Of a stretch of DNA of 64,000 bases, positions 28,121-36,405 are shown piece after piece. The position numbers and the translations under genes were made by a program. Position 1 is the first letter of the stretch, and each line of letters starts with the position of its first letter. The DNA is from Pseudorhizobium xiangyangii (GTDB taxonomy: Bacteria; Pseudomonadota; Alphaproteobacteria; Rhizobiales; Rhizobiaceae): NCBI RefSeq assembly GCF_020531965.1, contig NZ_JAJAWH010000022.1, forward strand, positions 23,848 through 87,847. The letters run 5' to 3'. The notes under the pieces were generated by a model. The model did not search any database. It was given only the letters and a program-made list of their open reading frames with translations, and had not been told where the DNA came from.

Positions 28121-28693
28121 TCATCGGTTCTTGCCGGGAACCCACAGAACGTCCGTTTTTCCGTCGTCGTTGGTGTGGCGTGCCGCGACGAACAGGAAGT
28201 CCGAAAGCCGGTTTATATATTTGAGCGCCGGCGCCCCGACGTCTTCCTGGCGCGACAGCTGGACCATCAGGCGTTCTGCACGTCGCGAAATGGTACGGCC
28301 AAGATGAAGCGCGGCAGCCGCCGGCGAACCGCCTGGCAGCACGAAGGAGCGCAGCGGTTCGATCGTTGCATTCAGCGCGTCGATCTCGCTTTCGAGGCGG
28401 GTAACCTGCGCTTCGACAATCCGAAGCGGTTCATACTCCGGGTTTTCCACCACCTCCGGGTTGGCGAGGTCTGCGCCAAGGTCGAAGAGGTCGTTCTGGA
28501 TGCGGGCGAGCATGGCATCGAGTTCCGGCATGTCCGCCGTATGCAGGCGCACCATGCCGATGGTCGAATTCGTCTCGTCGACAGTGCCGTAGGCCTCGAC
28601 GCGCAAGTCGTGCTTGTCGCGCCTCGGGCCGCTCACCAGTGCGGTGGTGCCGGCGTCGCCCGTGCGGGTGTAGATTTTGTTGAGCCTGACCAT
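28121..28693 (-). CDS. PduO-type cob(I)alamin adenosyltransferase
   Basis: This enzyme transfers adenosyl from ATP to cob(I)alamin or cob(I)yrinate, giving the coenzyme B12 form. The 190-residue protein has the PduO N-terminal motif KIYTRTGDAGTT, the VDETNSTIG helix and the C-terminal RTISRRAERLMV with YINRLSDFLFV. It is the EutT/PduO-type, unrelated in fold to CobA/BtuR. It lies in a same-strand run with the twin-membrane protein (1-nt gap) and the rhomboid gene. It supplies a later step of the B12 pathway whose cobaltochelatase is at the window's left edge. Confidence 0.94.
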   Translation of the reverse strand: MVRLNKIYTRTGDAGTTALVSGPRRDKHDLRVEAYGTVDETNSTIGMVRLHTADMPELDAMLARIQNDLFDLGADLANPEVVENPEYEPLRIVEAQVTRLESEIDALNATIEPLRSFVLPGGSPAAAALHLGRTISRRAERLMVQLSRQEDVGAPALKYINRLSDFLFVAARHTNDDGKTDVLWVPGKNR

Positions 28694-28694
28694 C

Positions 28695-28892
28695 TCAGCG
28701 TCCCCCGCCAGTTATCCACAGCGTGAGCATGATGAGCGCGATTGCGACCGCCTGCAGCACCAGACGCAGTTGCATCAGCTTGTTCGACTTGTTCGCATCC
28801 GTCCCCTTCATCATGTTGAATAGGCCGCGGATCAGCACGAGGACCACGAGGCCCATCACGATCATGGTGAGAACGGTAGTGAAAGTGGACAT
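28695..28892 (-). CDS. Twin-transmembrane small protein (HIG1-like)
   Basis: A 65-residue protein with two hydrophobic helices (about 5-25 and 43-62) joined by a short polar, basic loop (KGTDANKSNKLMQLR). This is the form of the alphaproteobacterial twin-transmembrane proteins related to HIG1-domain proteins. HIG1 relatives associate with cytochrome oxidase, but that role is not shown here. It ends 1 nt before the cobalamin adenosyltransferase start, so the pair is coupled. Confidence 0.85.
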   Translation of the reverse strand: MSTFTTVLTMIVMGLVVLVLIRGLFNMMKGTDANKSNKLMQLRLVLQAVAIALIMLTLWITGGGR

Positions 28893-28914
28893 TCGGGTGT
28901 TTGCCTTTGTCTCG

Positions 28915-29748
28915 TCAGTCGAGCCGACGCATCAATCGGTAGAAGAGATCGGCCGGAAGGAGCCTCTTGAGGAAGGCCCCCTGCTTGGCGGGTGTCGTAA
29001 CCAGATAATGGGGTTTGGGCCGTGCCGCGGTCAAGGCATGGGTCAGGACATGATGGACTGCTTCAGGGCCTAGCTTGTGGCGGTTCTCGCGCCCTGTGCC
29101 GGTAAGGCGTGCAAGCTGCCGCTTGTACTCCTCGGCATGGGCCGAATTTTCAAGATCGATATGCTGGTTGATCTTGGCCAGCGCATTGGCCGTGAAGCGG
29201 GAGGCGATCGGACCGGGCTCGATGAGGCTCACATGGATGCCGCTACCCTCCAGTTCCATCCGCAGTGTGAGCGTCAATCCTTCAAGCGCGTATTTCGATG
29301 CGGTGTAGGCACCCCGGTAGCGATAGGGGAGCAGTCCGAGGATCGACGAGCAGTTGACGATCCGCCCGTGGCCCTGCGCGCGCATGATCGGGATGATCTG
29401 GCGCGTCAGTTCGTGCCAGCCGAACAGGTTCGTCTCGAACTGCTCGCGCAGCACGTCCGTGGTGATGTCTTCCACGGCACCCGGTTGCCCGTAGGCGCCG
29501 TTGTTGAACAGTGCATCTATGCGGTTGCCGGTGCGCGCCTTCACGGCTTCAACCAGTTCGGAAATCGTCTCCGGCCTGGTGTAGTCCATCAGCAGTGCTT
29601 CGATTCCGTCCGCTTCTAGTGCAACCATATCCGCAGGCTTGCGCACGGTCGCGAAGACGCGCCAGCCTTCGCGTTGCAGCGCTCGGGCGCAATGGGCGCC
29701 GATACCGGAAGAACAGCCTGTGACGATGATGGATTTCGGATGCGACAT
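28915..29748 (-). CDS. Short-chain dehydrogenase/reductase
   Basis: A 277-residue classical SDR with the NAD(P)-binding TGCSSGIG at residues 10-17, NNGAYG at 82-87, the catalytic Ser near 134 and the YxxxK pair Y148/K152. The C-terminal extension past residue 200 (with the LTHALTAARPKPHYLVTTPAK stretch) resembles oxidoreductases often annotated as SDR of unknown substrate. ATG at 29748 follows AGGGACC; a longer frame to 29802 is not needed. Divergent from YihY. Confidence 0.9.
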   Translation of the reverse strand: MSHPKSIIVTGCSSGIGAHCARALQREGWRVFATVRKPADMVALEADGIEALLMDYTRPETISELVEAVKARTGNRIDALFNNGAYGQPGAVEDITTDVLREQFETNLFGWHELTRQIIPIMRAQGHGRIVNCSSILGLLPYRYRGAYTASKYALEGLTLTLRMELEGSGIHVSLIEPGPIASRFTANALAKINQHIDLENSAHAEEYKRQLARLTGTGRENRHKLGPEAVHHVLTHALTAARPKPHYLVTTPAKQGAFLKRLLPADLFYRLMRRLD

Positions 29749-29813
29749 CAATGGTCCCTGTACAAGGTGCCCGTCCATCCCATATTTCGGTGGCAGTGAC
29801 AACGGAGCCTATA

Positions 29814-30755
29814 TTGGCCGATAAATTCAGCAGGATCCGCGGGCTAGGGCTCGCCTACAAGGTGGCCTGGGATGCCTACTGCCATTTCAACGAGGATGAC
29901 GGCTGGGCAATGGCGAGCCATGTCGCGCTGTCCGGTCTGCTGGCGCTCTTCCCGTTCCTGATCTTCGGAACCGCGCTTGCCGGCTTCCTCGGCGCTGACA
30001 GCTTTTCTGAAACCGCCGTCCACCTCTTTTTCGACACATGGCCGGAGGAGATCGCCGCGCCGCTGGCAGCCGAGATCCGACAGGTACTGACCATCCCGCG
30101 CGGCGGGCTGCTTACCGTGTCGGTGCTGGCGGCTGCCTATTTTGCTTCCAACGGCGTCGAGGCATTGCGGATTTCGCTCAACCGCGCCTACCGCGTCACC
30201 GAAACACGCGCCTGGTACGTAACCCGCCTCGCAAGTCTGGGCTATGTGATCGTGGCGGTAATCATCTTCGCCGTCATCAGCACATTGCTCGTCGCCGTTC
30301 CAGTGGCGCTCCGTTATGCGGAGCGCTTCCTGCCCTGGCTGCAGGATCTCCTCAGGACGGCCTCCGAATGGGGTGTCTACGGCACCGTGCTGGTGCTGAT
30401 CGCAGGTTTGATCCTGTCGCACAAATGGTTGCCCGACGGTCGCCGGCGGATCATCGACGTGCTGCCGGGCGTGGCGATCACTCTCATTTTCTGGACGATC
30501 GGAGCGCTTATCTTCGCCTCCTATCTCTCCACTTTTGCCAACTATGCGGCGACCTATGCCGGGCTGGCTTCGGTGATGATCGTCCTCGTTTTCCTCTACA
30601 TGGTCGGCGTGATCTTTATGCTGGGCGCTGAGATTAACGCAGCGCTGATGAAATACCGGGTCTATTCCGTGGTCGCCAGAGCACGCAGAGTACGCAATGG
30701 CGGTCGTATCAAGGATGCTTCAGAGCCCGATCCGTCGGCGAATGTCGGCGGGTGA
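29814..30755 (+). CDS. YihY/BrkB-family membrane protein
   Basis: A 313-residue inner-membrane protein of the YihY/virulence factor BrkB (UPF0761) family, with six helices. The family motifs DDGWAMASHVALSGLLALFP and SNGVEALRISLNRAY are present, and the last helix ends in MLGAEINAALM. Despite the old RNase BN name, relatives are transport-like membrane proteins of unsettled function. I chose the TTG at 29814, with GGAG 7 nt upstream. A GTG at 29796 is possible. Its last 36 bp overlap the convergent gluQ gene. Confidence 0.85.
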   Translation: MADKFSRIRGLGLAYKVAWDAYCHFNEDDGWAMASHVALSGLLALFPFLIFGTALAGFLGADSFSETAVHLFFDTWPEEIAAPLAAEIRQVLTIPRGGLLTVSVLAAAYFASNGVEALRISLNRAYRVTETRAWYVTRLASLGYVIVAVIIFAVISTLLVAVPVALRYAERFLPWLQDLLRTASEWGVYGTVLVLIAGLILSHKWLPDGRRRIIDVLPGVAITLIFWTIGALIFASYLSTFANYAATYAGLASVMIVLVFLYMVGVIFMLGAEINAALMKYRVYSVVARARRVRNGGRIKDASEPDPSANVGG

Positions 30756-31601
30756 GGCGCCGGCCTGCCTCAGGGCTGCCAGCCCCGTCGATTGCTCGCT
30801 CTTGGAGAGCTTGCGCCCATCCGCTCCAAGGATCAGGCGGTGATGGTGATAGACTGGTTCGGTAAGGCCGAGCAGTTCCTGCAGCAGCCGATGCACCGAG
30901 GTCGCGTGATAGAGGTCGAGGCCGCGCACGACGTGGGTAATGCCCTGCAGTGCATCGTCGACCACGACGGAAAGATGATAGCTTGAAGGGGCGTCGGAGC
31001 GGGACAGGATGACATCCCCCCAGGCGGTCGGATTGACGGCTACCATAACCTGCGATCCGTCGCCGGTCTCTCGCCAGGTCAGCGGTCGGCCGACCATGGC
31101 AATCGCCTTTTGCATGTCGAGCCGCCAGGCGTGCCGAACGCCGGCCGCGATCAGGCGCCGGCGTTCCTCGTTGCTGCGACGCTTGTCGTCGTCCGGATAG
31201 ACCGGAGAGCTGTCCGGATCGCGTGGCCATGGCCGTCCGGCAGCCTCGAAAGCACCCACTCTCGCCTTCACCTCGCCACGCGTCAGGAAGGCGGGGTAGA
31301 CGAGGTCCATCTCTGCCAGTCGCTCCAGCGCCGCGGCGTAGTCCGGGAAGTGTTCCGACTGCCGGCGGACCGGCTCCTCCCAGGAGAGGCCGAGCCAACG
31401 CAGGTCACGGTGGATTGCCTCCTCATAGTCCGGCGTACAGCGGGTGAGGTCGATATCCTCTATCCGCAGCAGAAGACGTCCGCTGCTCTTTTGTGCCATA
31501 TCGTGGTTGAGTATCGCTGACAGTGCATGGCCGAGATGCAGCAGACCGTTGGGGCTGGGTGCAAAACGGAAGACAGGGTTTTGACCGGGTGTCGCGAGCA
31601 T
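30720..31601 (-). CDS. gluQ: Glutamyl-queuosine tRNA(Asp) synthetase
   Basis: GluQRS is a truncated glutamyl-tRNA synthetase that attaches glutamate to queuosine-34 of tRNA-Asp, not to a tRNA 3' end. The 293-residue length lacks the anticodon-binding domain. The HIGH-type motif is SPNGLLHLGHA near 17-26 and the KMSKS-type motif is KLSKS near the C-terminus. RIEDIDLTR and YHATSVHRLLQELLG are also typical. With the YhhQ transporter at 3420 it ties this genome to queuosine use. It overlaps YihY convergently and is divergent from the glycosylase. Confidence 0.93.
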   Translation of the reverse strand: MLATPGQNPVFRFAPSPNGLLHLGHALSAILNHDMAQKSSGRLLLRIEDIDLTRCTPDYEEAIHRDLRWLGLSWEEPVRRQSEHFPDYAAALERLAEMDLVYPAFLTRGEVKARVGAFEAAGRPWPRDPDSSPVYPDDDKRRSNEERRRLIAAGVRHAWRLDMQKAIAMVGRPLTWRETGDGSQVMVAVNPTAWGDVILSRSDAPSSYHLSVVVDDALQGITHVVRGLDLYHATSVHRLLQELLGLTEPVYHHHRLILGADGRKLSKSEQSTGLAALRQAGASPADIRRRIGL

Positions 31602-31646
31602 GGTTTCTTCTGGCACGAATCGTAAAGTGCGGCCACAGGAGAGCAA

Positions 31647-32291
31647 ATGACGGTCATCCGCAACGACGAAGATGTCCGAAAGGGGATCGCGGCGCTCGCT
31701 GTCATCGATTCGCGGCTGGTGCCGGTGATCGAGGCTGCGGGACCGGTGCCGCTCAGGCTGGTGGAGCCGGGTTTTGCCGGTCTAGCCTTCATCGTCGTCT
31801 CGCAGATGATCTCGAAGGCGAGCGCGGCGGCAATCTGGCGGCGGATCTCCGATGCAGGGCCGCTCACTGCCGAAGACTACCTTCGTCACCCGGAGGACGT
31901 CATTGCAGGCTTCGGCCTTTCCCGAGCCAAGGCGGCAACGCTCTGGCGCCTGGCACAGGCGGTGTCGGAGGGGCATGTCGACCTCGAGCGCCTTGCGCAG
32001 CTGGAGCCGGCAGCCGCCATTGCCGAGTTGACCGCGCTTCCGGGCATCGGTCCCTGGACCGCCGAGGTGTATCTGATGTTCTGCGGCGGACACCCGGATA
32101 TCTTTCCATCCGGAGACGTCGCGCTGCAGGCGTCCGTTGCAGGCGCGTTCCAGCTTGAAGATCGCCCTACGGCCAGGGAGCTTGCGACGATCGCCGAAGC
32201 ATGGCGGCCATGGCGCTCGGTGGCAGCCCGGCTGTTCTGGGCGTACTATTCGGCAAGCCTGCGTAGAGATGTCGCGCCGGTTATACCTTAG
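31647..32291 (+). CDS. DNA-3-methyladenine glycosylase II (AlkA-type)
   Basis: A 214-residue helix-hairpin-helix DNA glycosylase that removes alkylated bases. The HhH is LPGIGPWTAEVY at about 131-142, with the catalytic Asp at D157 in SGDVALQ. There is no iron-sulfur cluster motif, and the protein lacks the N-terminal domain of E. coli AlkA, as in the shorter MAG-type enzymes. Start and divergent gluQ start are 45 bp apart. The HNH endonuclease gene follows. Confidence 0.92.
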   Translation: MTVIRNDEDVRKGIAALAVIDSRLVPVIEAAGPVPLRLVEPGFAGLAFIVVSQMISKASAAAIWRRISDAGPLTAEDYLRHPEDVIAGFGLSRAKAATLWRLAQAVSEGHVDLERLAQLEPAAAIAELTALPGIGPWTAEVYLMFCGGHPDIFPSGDVALQASVAGAFQLEDRPTARELATIAEAWRPWRSVAARLFWAYYSASLRRDVAPVIP

Positions 32292-32317
32292 CGCCGTGCC
32301 GTTCTAATTAAATTGGC

Positions 32318-32347
32318 TTCACAATTCTGTGGCATCGGACCTAATAT
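32318..32347 (+). promoter_or_regulatory. Probable promoter of the HNH endonuclease gene
   Basis: TTCACA (32318-32323) and TAATAT (32342-32347) are separated by 18 nt. Each differs from the housekeeping consensus at one or two positions. A transcript would start near 32354, about 30 nt before the TTG start. Confidence 0.45.
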
Positions 32348-32383
32348 AAAGACTGCAGATACCGAATCGGTAGGGAGTAGCCC

Positions 32384-32941
32384 TTGACGATTGCAGTTTC
32401 TCCACAGGCCTTGCCGGCGCTCGTCCTGAACGCCGACTACCGGCCACTGAGTTATTACCCCTTGTCGCTCTGGTCCTGGCAGGACGCGATCAAGGCCGTC
32501 TTCCTTGACCGTGTGAACATCATCGCCGAATACGAACATTCCGTATCGTCCCCAAGTTTTTCGATGCGGTTGCCGAGTGTCGTCAGCCTGAAGACCTATG
32601 TCCAGCCGACCCGGCATCCCGCTTTTACTCGCTTCAACGTGTTCCTGCGCGACCGCTTCGAATGCCAGTATTGCGGCGCTCACCATGAACTGACGTTTGA
32701 TCACGTCATCCCGCGCGCCCACGGCGGCGAGACGACTTGGGAGAACGTTGTCGCGGCCTGCTCTCCGTGCAACCTGCGCAAGGGCAGCAAGCTGCCGAAG
32801 CAGGCCCGCATGTTCCCGATGCAGGCGCCGTTCCAGCCTACCGTGCAGGACCTTCACAACAACGGCAGGCTCTTCCCGCCGAACTACCTGCATGAAAGCT
32901 GGATGGACTATCTCTACTGGGATACGGAACTGCAGCCTTAG
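32384..32941 (+). CDS. HNH endonuclease
   Basis: A 185-residue stand-alone HNH nuclease. Zinc-binding pairs are C94/C97 and C126/C129. The HNH core is DHVIPRAHGG near 106-115, then N121 and N130. The N-terminal 80 residues (LVLNADYRPLSYYPLSLWSW) are conserved in alphaproteobacterial and actinobacterial homologues of unknown role. The start is TTG at 32384 with GGGAG upstream. It is not flanked by phage or intron features, so a housekeeping or DNA-repair role beside the glycosylase is likelier than homing; this is inference. Confidence 0.9.
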   Translation: MTIAVSPQALPALVLNADYRPLSYYPLSLWSWQDAIKAVFLDRVNIIAEYEHSVSSPSFSMRLPSVVSLKTYVQPTRHPAFTRFNVFLRDRFECQYCGAHHELTFDHVIPRAHGGETTWENVVAACSPCNLRKGSKLPKQARMFPMQAPFQPTVQDLHNNGRLFPPNYLHESWMDYLYWDTELQP

Positions 32942-32953
32942 GCGGGAAAGCCT

Positions 32954-33475
32954 CTAGATTGGCTTCTTCGAAGCCCCCAAGAAAGCGACGGCGGCCAGCA
33001 TCAGGCTGGCGATCACGTTCCAGCCCGCAAACGACAAGCCGAGGACGCGCAACGAGGCTTCCGTGCATGACGGGCCGTGAAAGGCGTTGAGATCGTCCAG
33101 CAGGCTGCCGGCATTGGTTGCCACGCCCGTCGCACTGGTGGCGCAGGTGGCAGGTCCTTCCCAGAAGCTCCATTCCACGCCGGAATGGTAGACGCCCATT
33201 CCAGCGCCGACCAACATCAGAATGCCGATCACAGCGAGCAGGCTGCGGACAATCCAGGCAGGCATCCGCAAGCTGGCAGCTATCATCGCTGCAATGCCGA
33301 TGGCGATCCCATAGTAGTAGGGATCGCGCTGCAGCAGGCACAGCGCGCAGGGGATGTAGCCGCCGATATGCTGGAAACCGAGCGCGCCGCCGACGGTTGC
33401 GACCATGCCAAGGGTTACGGCTGCGGTATAGGCGATCGGCTTCTGCGAAATTTTGGGTGATGCCACGGACGCCAT
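32954..33475 (-). CDS. dsbB: Disulfide bond formation protein B
   Basis: DsbB reoxidises periplasmic DsbA, passing electrons to quinone. The 173-residue protein has four membrane helices. The first redox pair is C43/C46 in IPCALCLLQRDPYYY and the second is C111/C137 in the second periplasmic loop, so both catalytic pairs are intact. ATG at 33475 follows AAGGAGA. No dsbA is in the window. It ends 12 nt from the convergent HNH gene. Confidence 0.93.
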   Translation of the reverse strand: MASVASPKISQKPIAYTAAVTLGMVATVGGALGFQHIGGYIPCALCLLQRDPYYYGIAIGIAAMIAASLRMPAWIVRSLLAVIGILMLVGAGMGVYHSGVEWSFWEGPATCATSATGVATNAGSLLDDLNAFHGPSCTEASLRVLGLSFAGWNVIASLMLAAVAFLGASKKPI

Positions 33476-33651
33476 GCGGTTCTCCTTGAGAGGGACGGCA
33501 TCTGGCCGCTGCCGCTCAATAAAACATCGATCATGCCGCTGTAAATGATTGCGGTCATGTCGATCGGCATTACGGCTCCAAATCTTCGTGAGCGACGTCG
33601 AAATATCGTCGCGCGTGGACGTCCGGTCGATCGGAAAAGTGGGAAATCCAG

Positions 33652-33736
33652 TGGTGCCCCGTGCCGGAATCGAACCAGCACTCCTCTCGGAACCTGATTT
33701 TGAGTCAGGCGCGTCTACCAATTCCGCCAACGGGGC
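33652..33736 (-). tRNA. tRNA-Leu (anticodon CAA)
   Basis: On the minus strand the acceptor GCCCCGT pairs with ACGGGGC, followed by discriminator A and an encoded CCA. The D-arm has GGCGGAATTGGTAGAC, typical of leucine tRNAs. The anticodon stem CCTGA/TCAGG encloses the loop CTCAAAA, giving anticodon CAA. A long variable arm precedes GGTTCGATTCC. About 85 nt. I see no repeated 3' end or integrase nearby, so there is no sign of an element inserted here. Confidence 0.96.
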
Positions 33737-33959
33737 ACGGAAGGTTCGGCAAGCCCTCTATCATGCGCCAATGCTCACGCGCAAGGAGGAATTGCTCCTC
33801 AAGGGAAAGCTTCATCCGGGGACGGATTCGCTCGTGTGTTCAAGCCATGGTTGGTATTTTACCACATTTTGCGCTTTCGGCGGAAACCTTGGCATGGTCC
33901 GGGCAGTTCCATCCCTGTGCCTGCCAATGGTGCGCAGGCGCACAAGGAGGAATTACAGC

Positions 33960-34661
33960 ATGAAAGCCAGTAAAAGCGTCCTTCTGTTCTCTGCCTGCCT
34001 CGTCCTGCCCATTGTCGGGCAGGTTCATGCACAGGATGCGGGAGTATCCGTCGGCGGCGTCAGCGTCGGGATCGGTACAAGCGACGGGCTGGGCGTAAGC
34101 GCCTCCGTCGGCGGTCGGGGTGGTGTCAATGCTGATGCCAATGTCGGGGGTAGCGGTGGCCTTGCCAATGCCGATGCCTCGGTGGGTGGTGCCAGCGGGA
34201 TTAATGCCGATGCGAGCGTTGGAGGTCGTAGCGGTCTTGCCGACGTCAACGCATCCATCGGTGGCTCCAACGGCGTCAATGCCAATGTCAACGCGGATGT
34301 CGGTCCTGGCGGTGTCGATGCCGGCGCAACTGCGTCCATCGGCGGCGCGGGAGGTGTGAATGCTGATGTGGGGCTAGGCGTTGGTGGAGGTGGGGGTGCC
34401 GATCTCGGTATCGACATCGGCATCGGTGGTCCCGGCGCAGGCGGCCCAGGCACAGGCGGTCCCGGAAAGGGTGGTCCTGGCACCGAGGGTCCCGATACTG
34501 GCGGGCCGGGCCTGACGCCTGAACAGCGGCAGGCGTTCAACGCCATGCCCGATGACAACCGACGCCGGTTGCTCAACCGATGCGCCGACCTCCTGTCCAA
34601 CAATGCGGATGCTGAACTGGCAGCTCTTTGCCGGATGCTGCGGACGACGGCACAGAGATAG
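33960..34661 (+). CDS. Secreted glycine-repeat protein of unknown function
   Basis: I do not recognise this gene. The 233-residue product has a clear signal peptide (SVLLFSACLVLPIVGQVHA). A body of imperfect 12-14-residue repeats follows, of the form A-S-V-G-G-x-x-G-V-N-A-D. A GPGxG pentapeptide run lies near residues 157-184. A short C-terminal domain with two Cys (LLNRCADLLSN and AALCRML) ends the protein. The strong AAGGAGG at 33943-33949 sets the start. The repeats suggest an extended beta or matrix-like extracellular protein. Codon use is less GC-extreme in the repeats. Function unknown. Confidence 0.8.
   Translation: MKASKSVLLFSACLVLPIVGQVHAQDAGVSVGGVSVGIGTSDGLGVSASVGGRGGVNADANVGGSGGLANADASVGGASGINADASVGGRSGLADVNASIGGSNGVNANVNADVGPGGVDAGATASIGGAGGVNADVGLGVGGGGGADLGIDIGIGGPGAGGPGTGGPGKGGPGTEGPDTGGPGLTPEQRQAFNAMPDDNRRRLLNRCADLLSNNADAELAALCRMLRTTAQR
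34099..34511 (+). repeat. Glycine/Asn-Asp repeats and GPGxG repeats within the secreted protein gene
   Basis: Seven or so imperfect units of about 36-42 bp encode the SVGGxxGVNAD motif up to about 34380. From 34428 a run of about 15-bp units encodes GPGxG pentapeptides. The units vary in third positions, so they are old or selected rather than freshly copied. Confidence 0.75.
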
Positions 34662-34746
34662 TGCCTGTACACATCCCGTGTGGCCGCGCCTTGTGGCCGC
34701 ACGGGCGCAATGGTAGCAGATAGGCCGTATTCAGTGAAATTGCGCC

Positions 34747-36378
34747 ATGCTTCTGCCTCCCGACATGTCCTACGATGACCTCATTCGCGATTTCGCGTGG
34801 CGAATTCCCTCGACATTCAACATCGGTCGGGTCGTATGCGACGATTGGGCGGTGAAGGAACCCGATCGTATCTGTCTCCAGCATTTCAGCCCGGACGGAT
34901 GCCACCTCTCCATGTCCTATGGTGTGCTTTCGGCTCGATCATCCTCGCTTGCCGCGGGCCTCAGGGATCTGGGGATCAACCGTGGGGACCGCGTCGCGCT
35001 ACTGCTGCCTCAGGGCTTCGATACCGTCATTTCCCATGTTTCCGTCTACAAGCTCGGTGCAATTGCGCTGCCGCTGGCGCTGCTGTTCGGCGAAGAAGCG
35101 CTGGAATACAGGCTGAGGACCGCCGGCGCGTCGGCGATTGTCACCAATGCATTCGGGCTGTTGCGGATTCGGGCTTTGCGGGAAAAACTGCCGGAGCTTC
35201 GGCATGTCGTGGTCACGGAAGACGTTCCCATGGAAGGCCTCGTCGCCATGGACGATCTCATAGATCGATATCCTCCCTTGGAGCAGGCGGCGGAGACCGG
35301 CCCCGACGATCCGGCCCTGATGATCTTCACGTCCGGCACGACGGGGCCGCCGAAAGCTGCCGTTCACGGCCATCGCGTCCTTGCCGGGCATCTGCCTGGA
35401 TTCCAGTTGGGACATGAATTCGCGCCGCAGGAAGGCGACCGCATCTGGACGCCCGCAGACTGGGCCTGGGCGGGCGGGCTTCTCAACGTGCTGCTTCCGG
35501 CGCTGATGCTTGGCATTCCTGTGGTGTCGTCACCGGCGCAGAAGTTCGATGCCGGCATGGCCTTCCGCATCATGTCGGAAATGAAGGTCCGCAATGCCTT
35601 CATCCCCCCGACCGCCCTTCGGCTGTTGAAGTCCGTGGAGGATCCGCGCGCTCACTACGATCTTGAATTGCGAACCATCACCTCCGCCGGCGAAGCCTTG
35701 GGGCGAGAGACCTATCAATGGGCAAGGGACGTGCTCGACGTCACGGTCAACGAACTCTTCGGGCAGACCGAATGCAACTTCGTGCTGGGCTCTTCGGCCG
35801 CCCTTGGCGTTTCCCGTGGCGGTGCCATCGGTCGCGCGGTGCCTGGCCATCGGGTCGCCATCGTCGATGAAGCCGGGGCAGAGGTGCCGACCGGGACGAC
35901 CGGGCAGATCGCCATCGCAAGTCCGGACCCGGTCATGTTCCTCGGCTACTGGCAGGATGCCGCCGCCACTTCGGCAAAGTTCAGCAACGGCTGGCTGTTG
36001 ACCGGCGATCTCGGGCGTCAGGACGGCGAAGGCTACTTCGAATTCATAGGCCGCAACGACGACGTCATCACTTCCTCGGGATACCGCATGGGGCCGAGCG
36101 AAATCGAGGACTGCCTCATAGGTCATCCTGCGGTCCGGCTGGCGGCGGTGGTCGGCAAGCCGGATCCGCTGCGCACCGAAATCGTTAAGGCCTATGTGGT
36201 GGCCAAGCCGGGATACGCCCCCGGGCCAAGCCTCGCGGAGGATATCCGGAACTGGGTGAAGAACCGTCTGTCCATGCATGAGTACCCGCGGGAAGTGGCG
36301 TTTGTCGATGAACTCCCTCTCACGACGACCGGCAAGGTGATCCGGCGCGTCCTGCGGGAGCGGGCGGCTGCGGAATAG
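34747..36378 (+). CDS. AMP-binding acyl-CoA synthetase
   Basis: A 543-residue ANL-superfamily ligase that forms an acyl-adenylate and then acyl-CoA. The P-loop-like motif MIFTSGTTGPPKAAVHGH is at about residue 195. GQTECNFVLGS is the adenine-binding A5 motif. WLLTGDLGRQDGEGYFEFIGRNDDVI holds the catalytic hinge Asp, and TTGKVIRR has the catalytic Lys. It resembles the medium-chain/acetyl-type group (AcsA, MACS-like). Substrate is not clear. A second in-frame ATG lies 18 nt on. Convergent with the FemAB/GNAT gene, 27 nt away. Confidence 0.9.
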   Translation: MLLPPDMSYDDLIRDFAWRIPSTFNIGRVVCDDWAVKEPDRICLQHFSPDGCHLSMSYGVLSARSSSLAAGLRDLGINRGDRVALLLPQGFDTVISHVSVYKLGAIALPLALLFGEEALEYRLRTAGASAIVTNAFGLLRIRALREKLPELRHVVVTEDVPMEGLVAMDDLIDRYPPLEQAAETGPDDPALMIFTSGTTGPPKAAVHGHRVLAGHLPGFQLGHEFAPQEGDRIWTPADWAWAGGLLNVLLPALMLGIPVVSSPAQKFDAGMAFRIMSEMKVRNAFIPPTALRLLKSVEDPRAHYDLELRTITSAGEALGRETYQWARDVLDVTVNELFGQTECNFVLGSSAALGVSRGGAIGRAVPGHRVAIVDEAGAEVPTGTTGQIAIASPDPVMFLGYWQDAAATSAKFSNGWLLTGDLGRQDGEGYFEFIGRNDDVITSSGYRMGPSEIEDCLIGHPAVRLAAVVGKPDPLRTEIVKAYVVAKPGYAPGPSLAEDIRNWVKNRLSMHEYPREVAFVDELPLTTTGKVIRRVLRERAAAE

Positions 36379-36405
36379 GCAGAACTGGCATGGAGCAACG
36401 GTCGA

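Noticed and set aside
28121-28693. Cobalamin riboswitch ahead of the cobalamin genes in the window
   Set aside because: I found no B12-box-like stretch upstream of the adenosyltransferase cluster; the cobS leader is outside the window.
33652-33736. tRNA-Leu as an island attachment site
   Set aside because: No integrase, no repeated tRNA 3' end and no composition change on either side.
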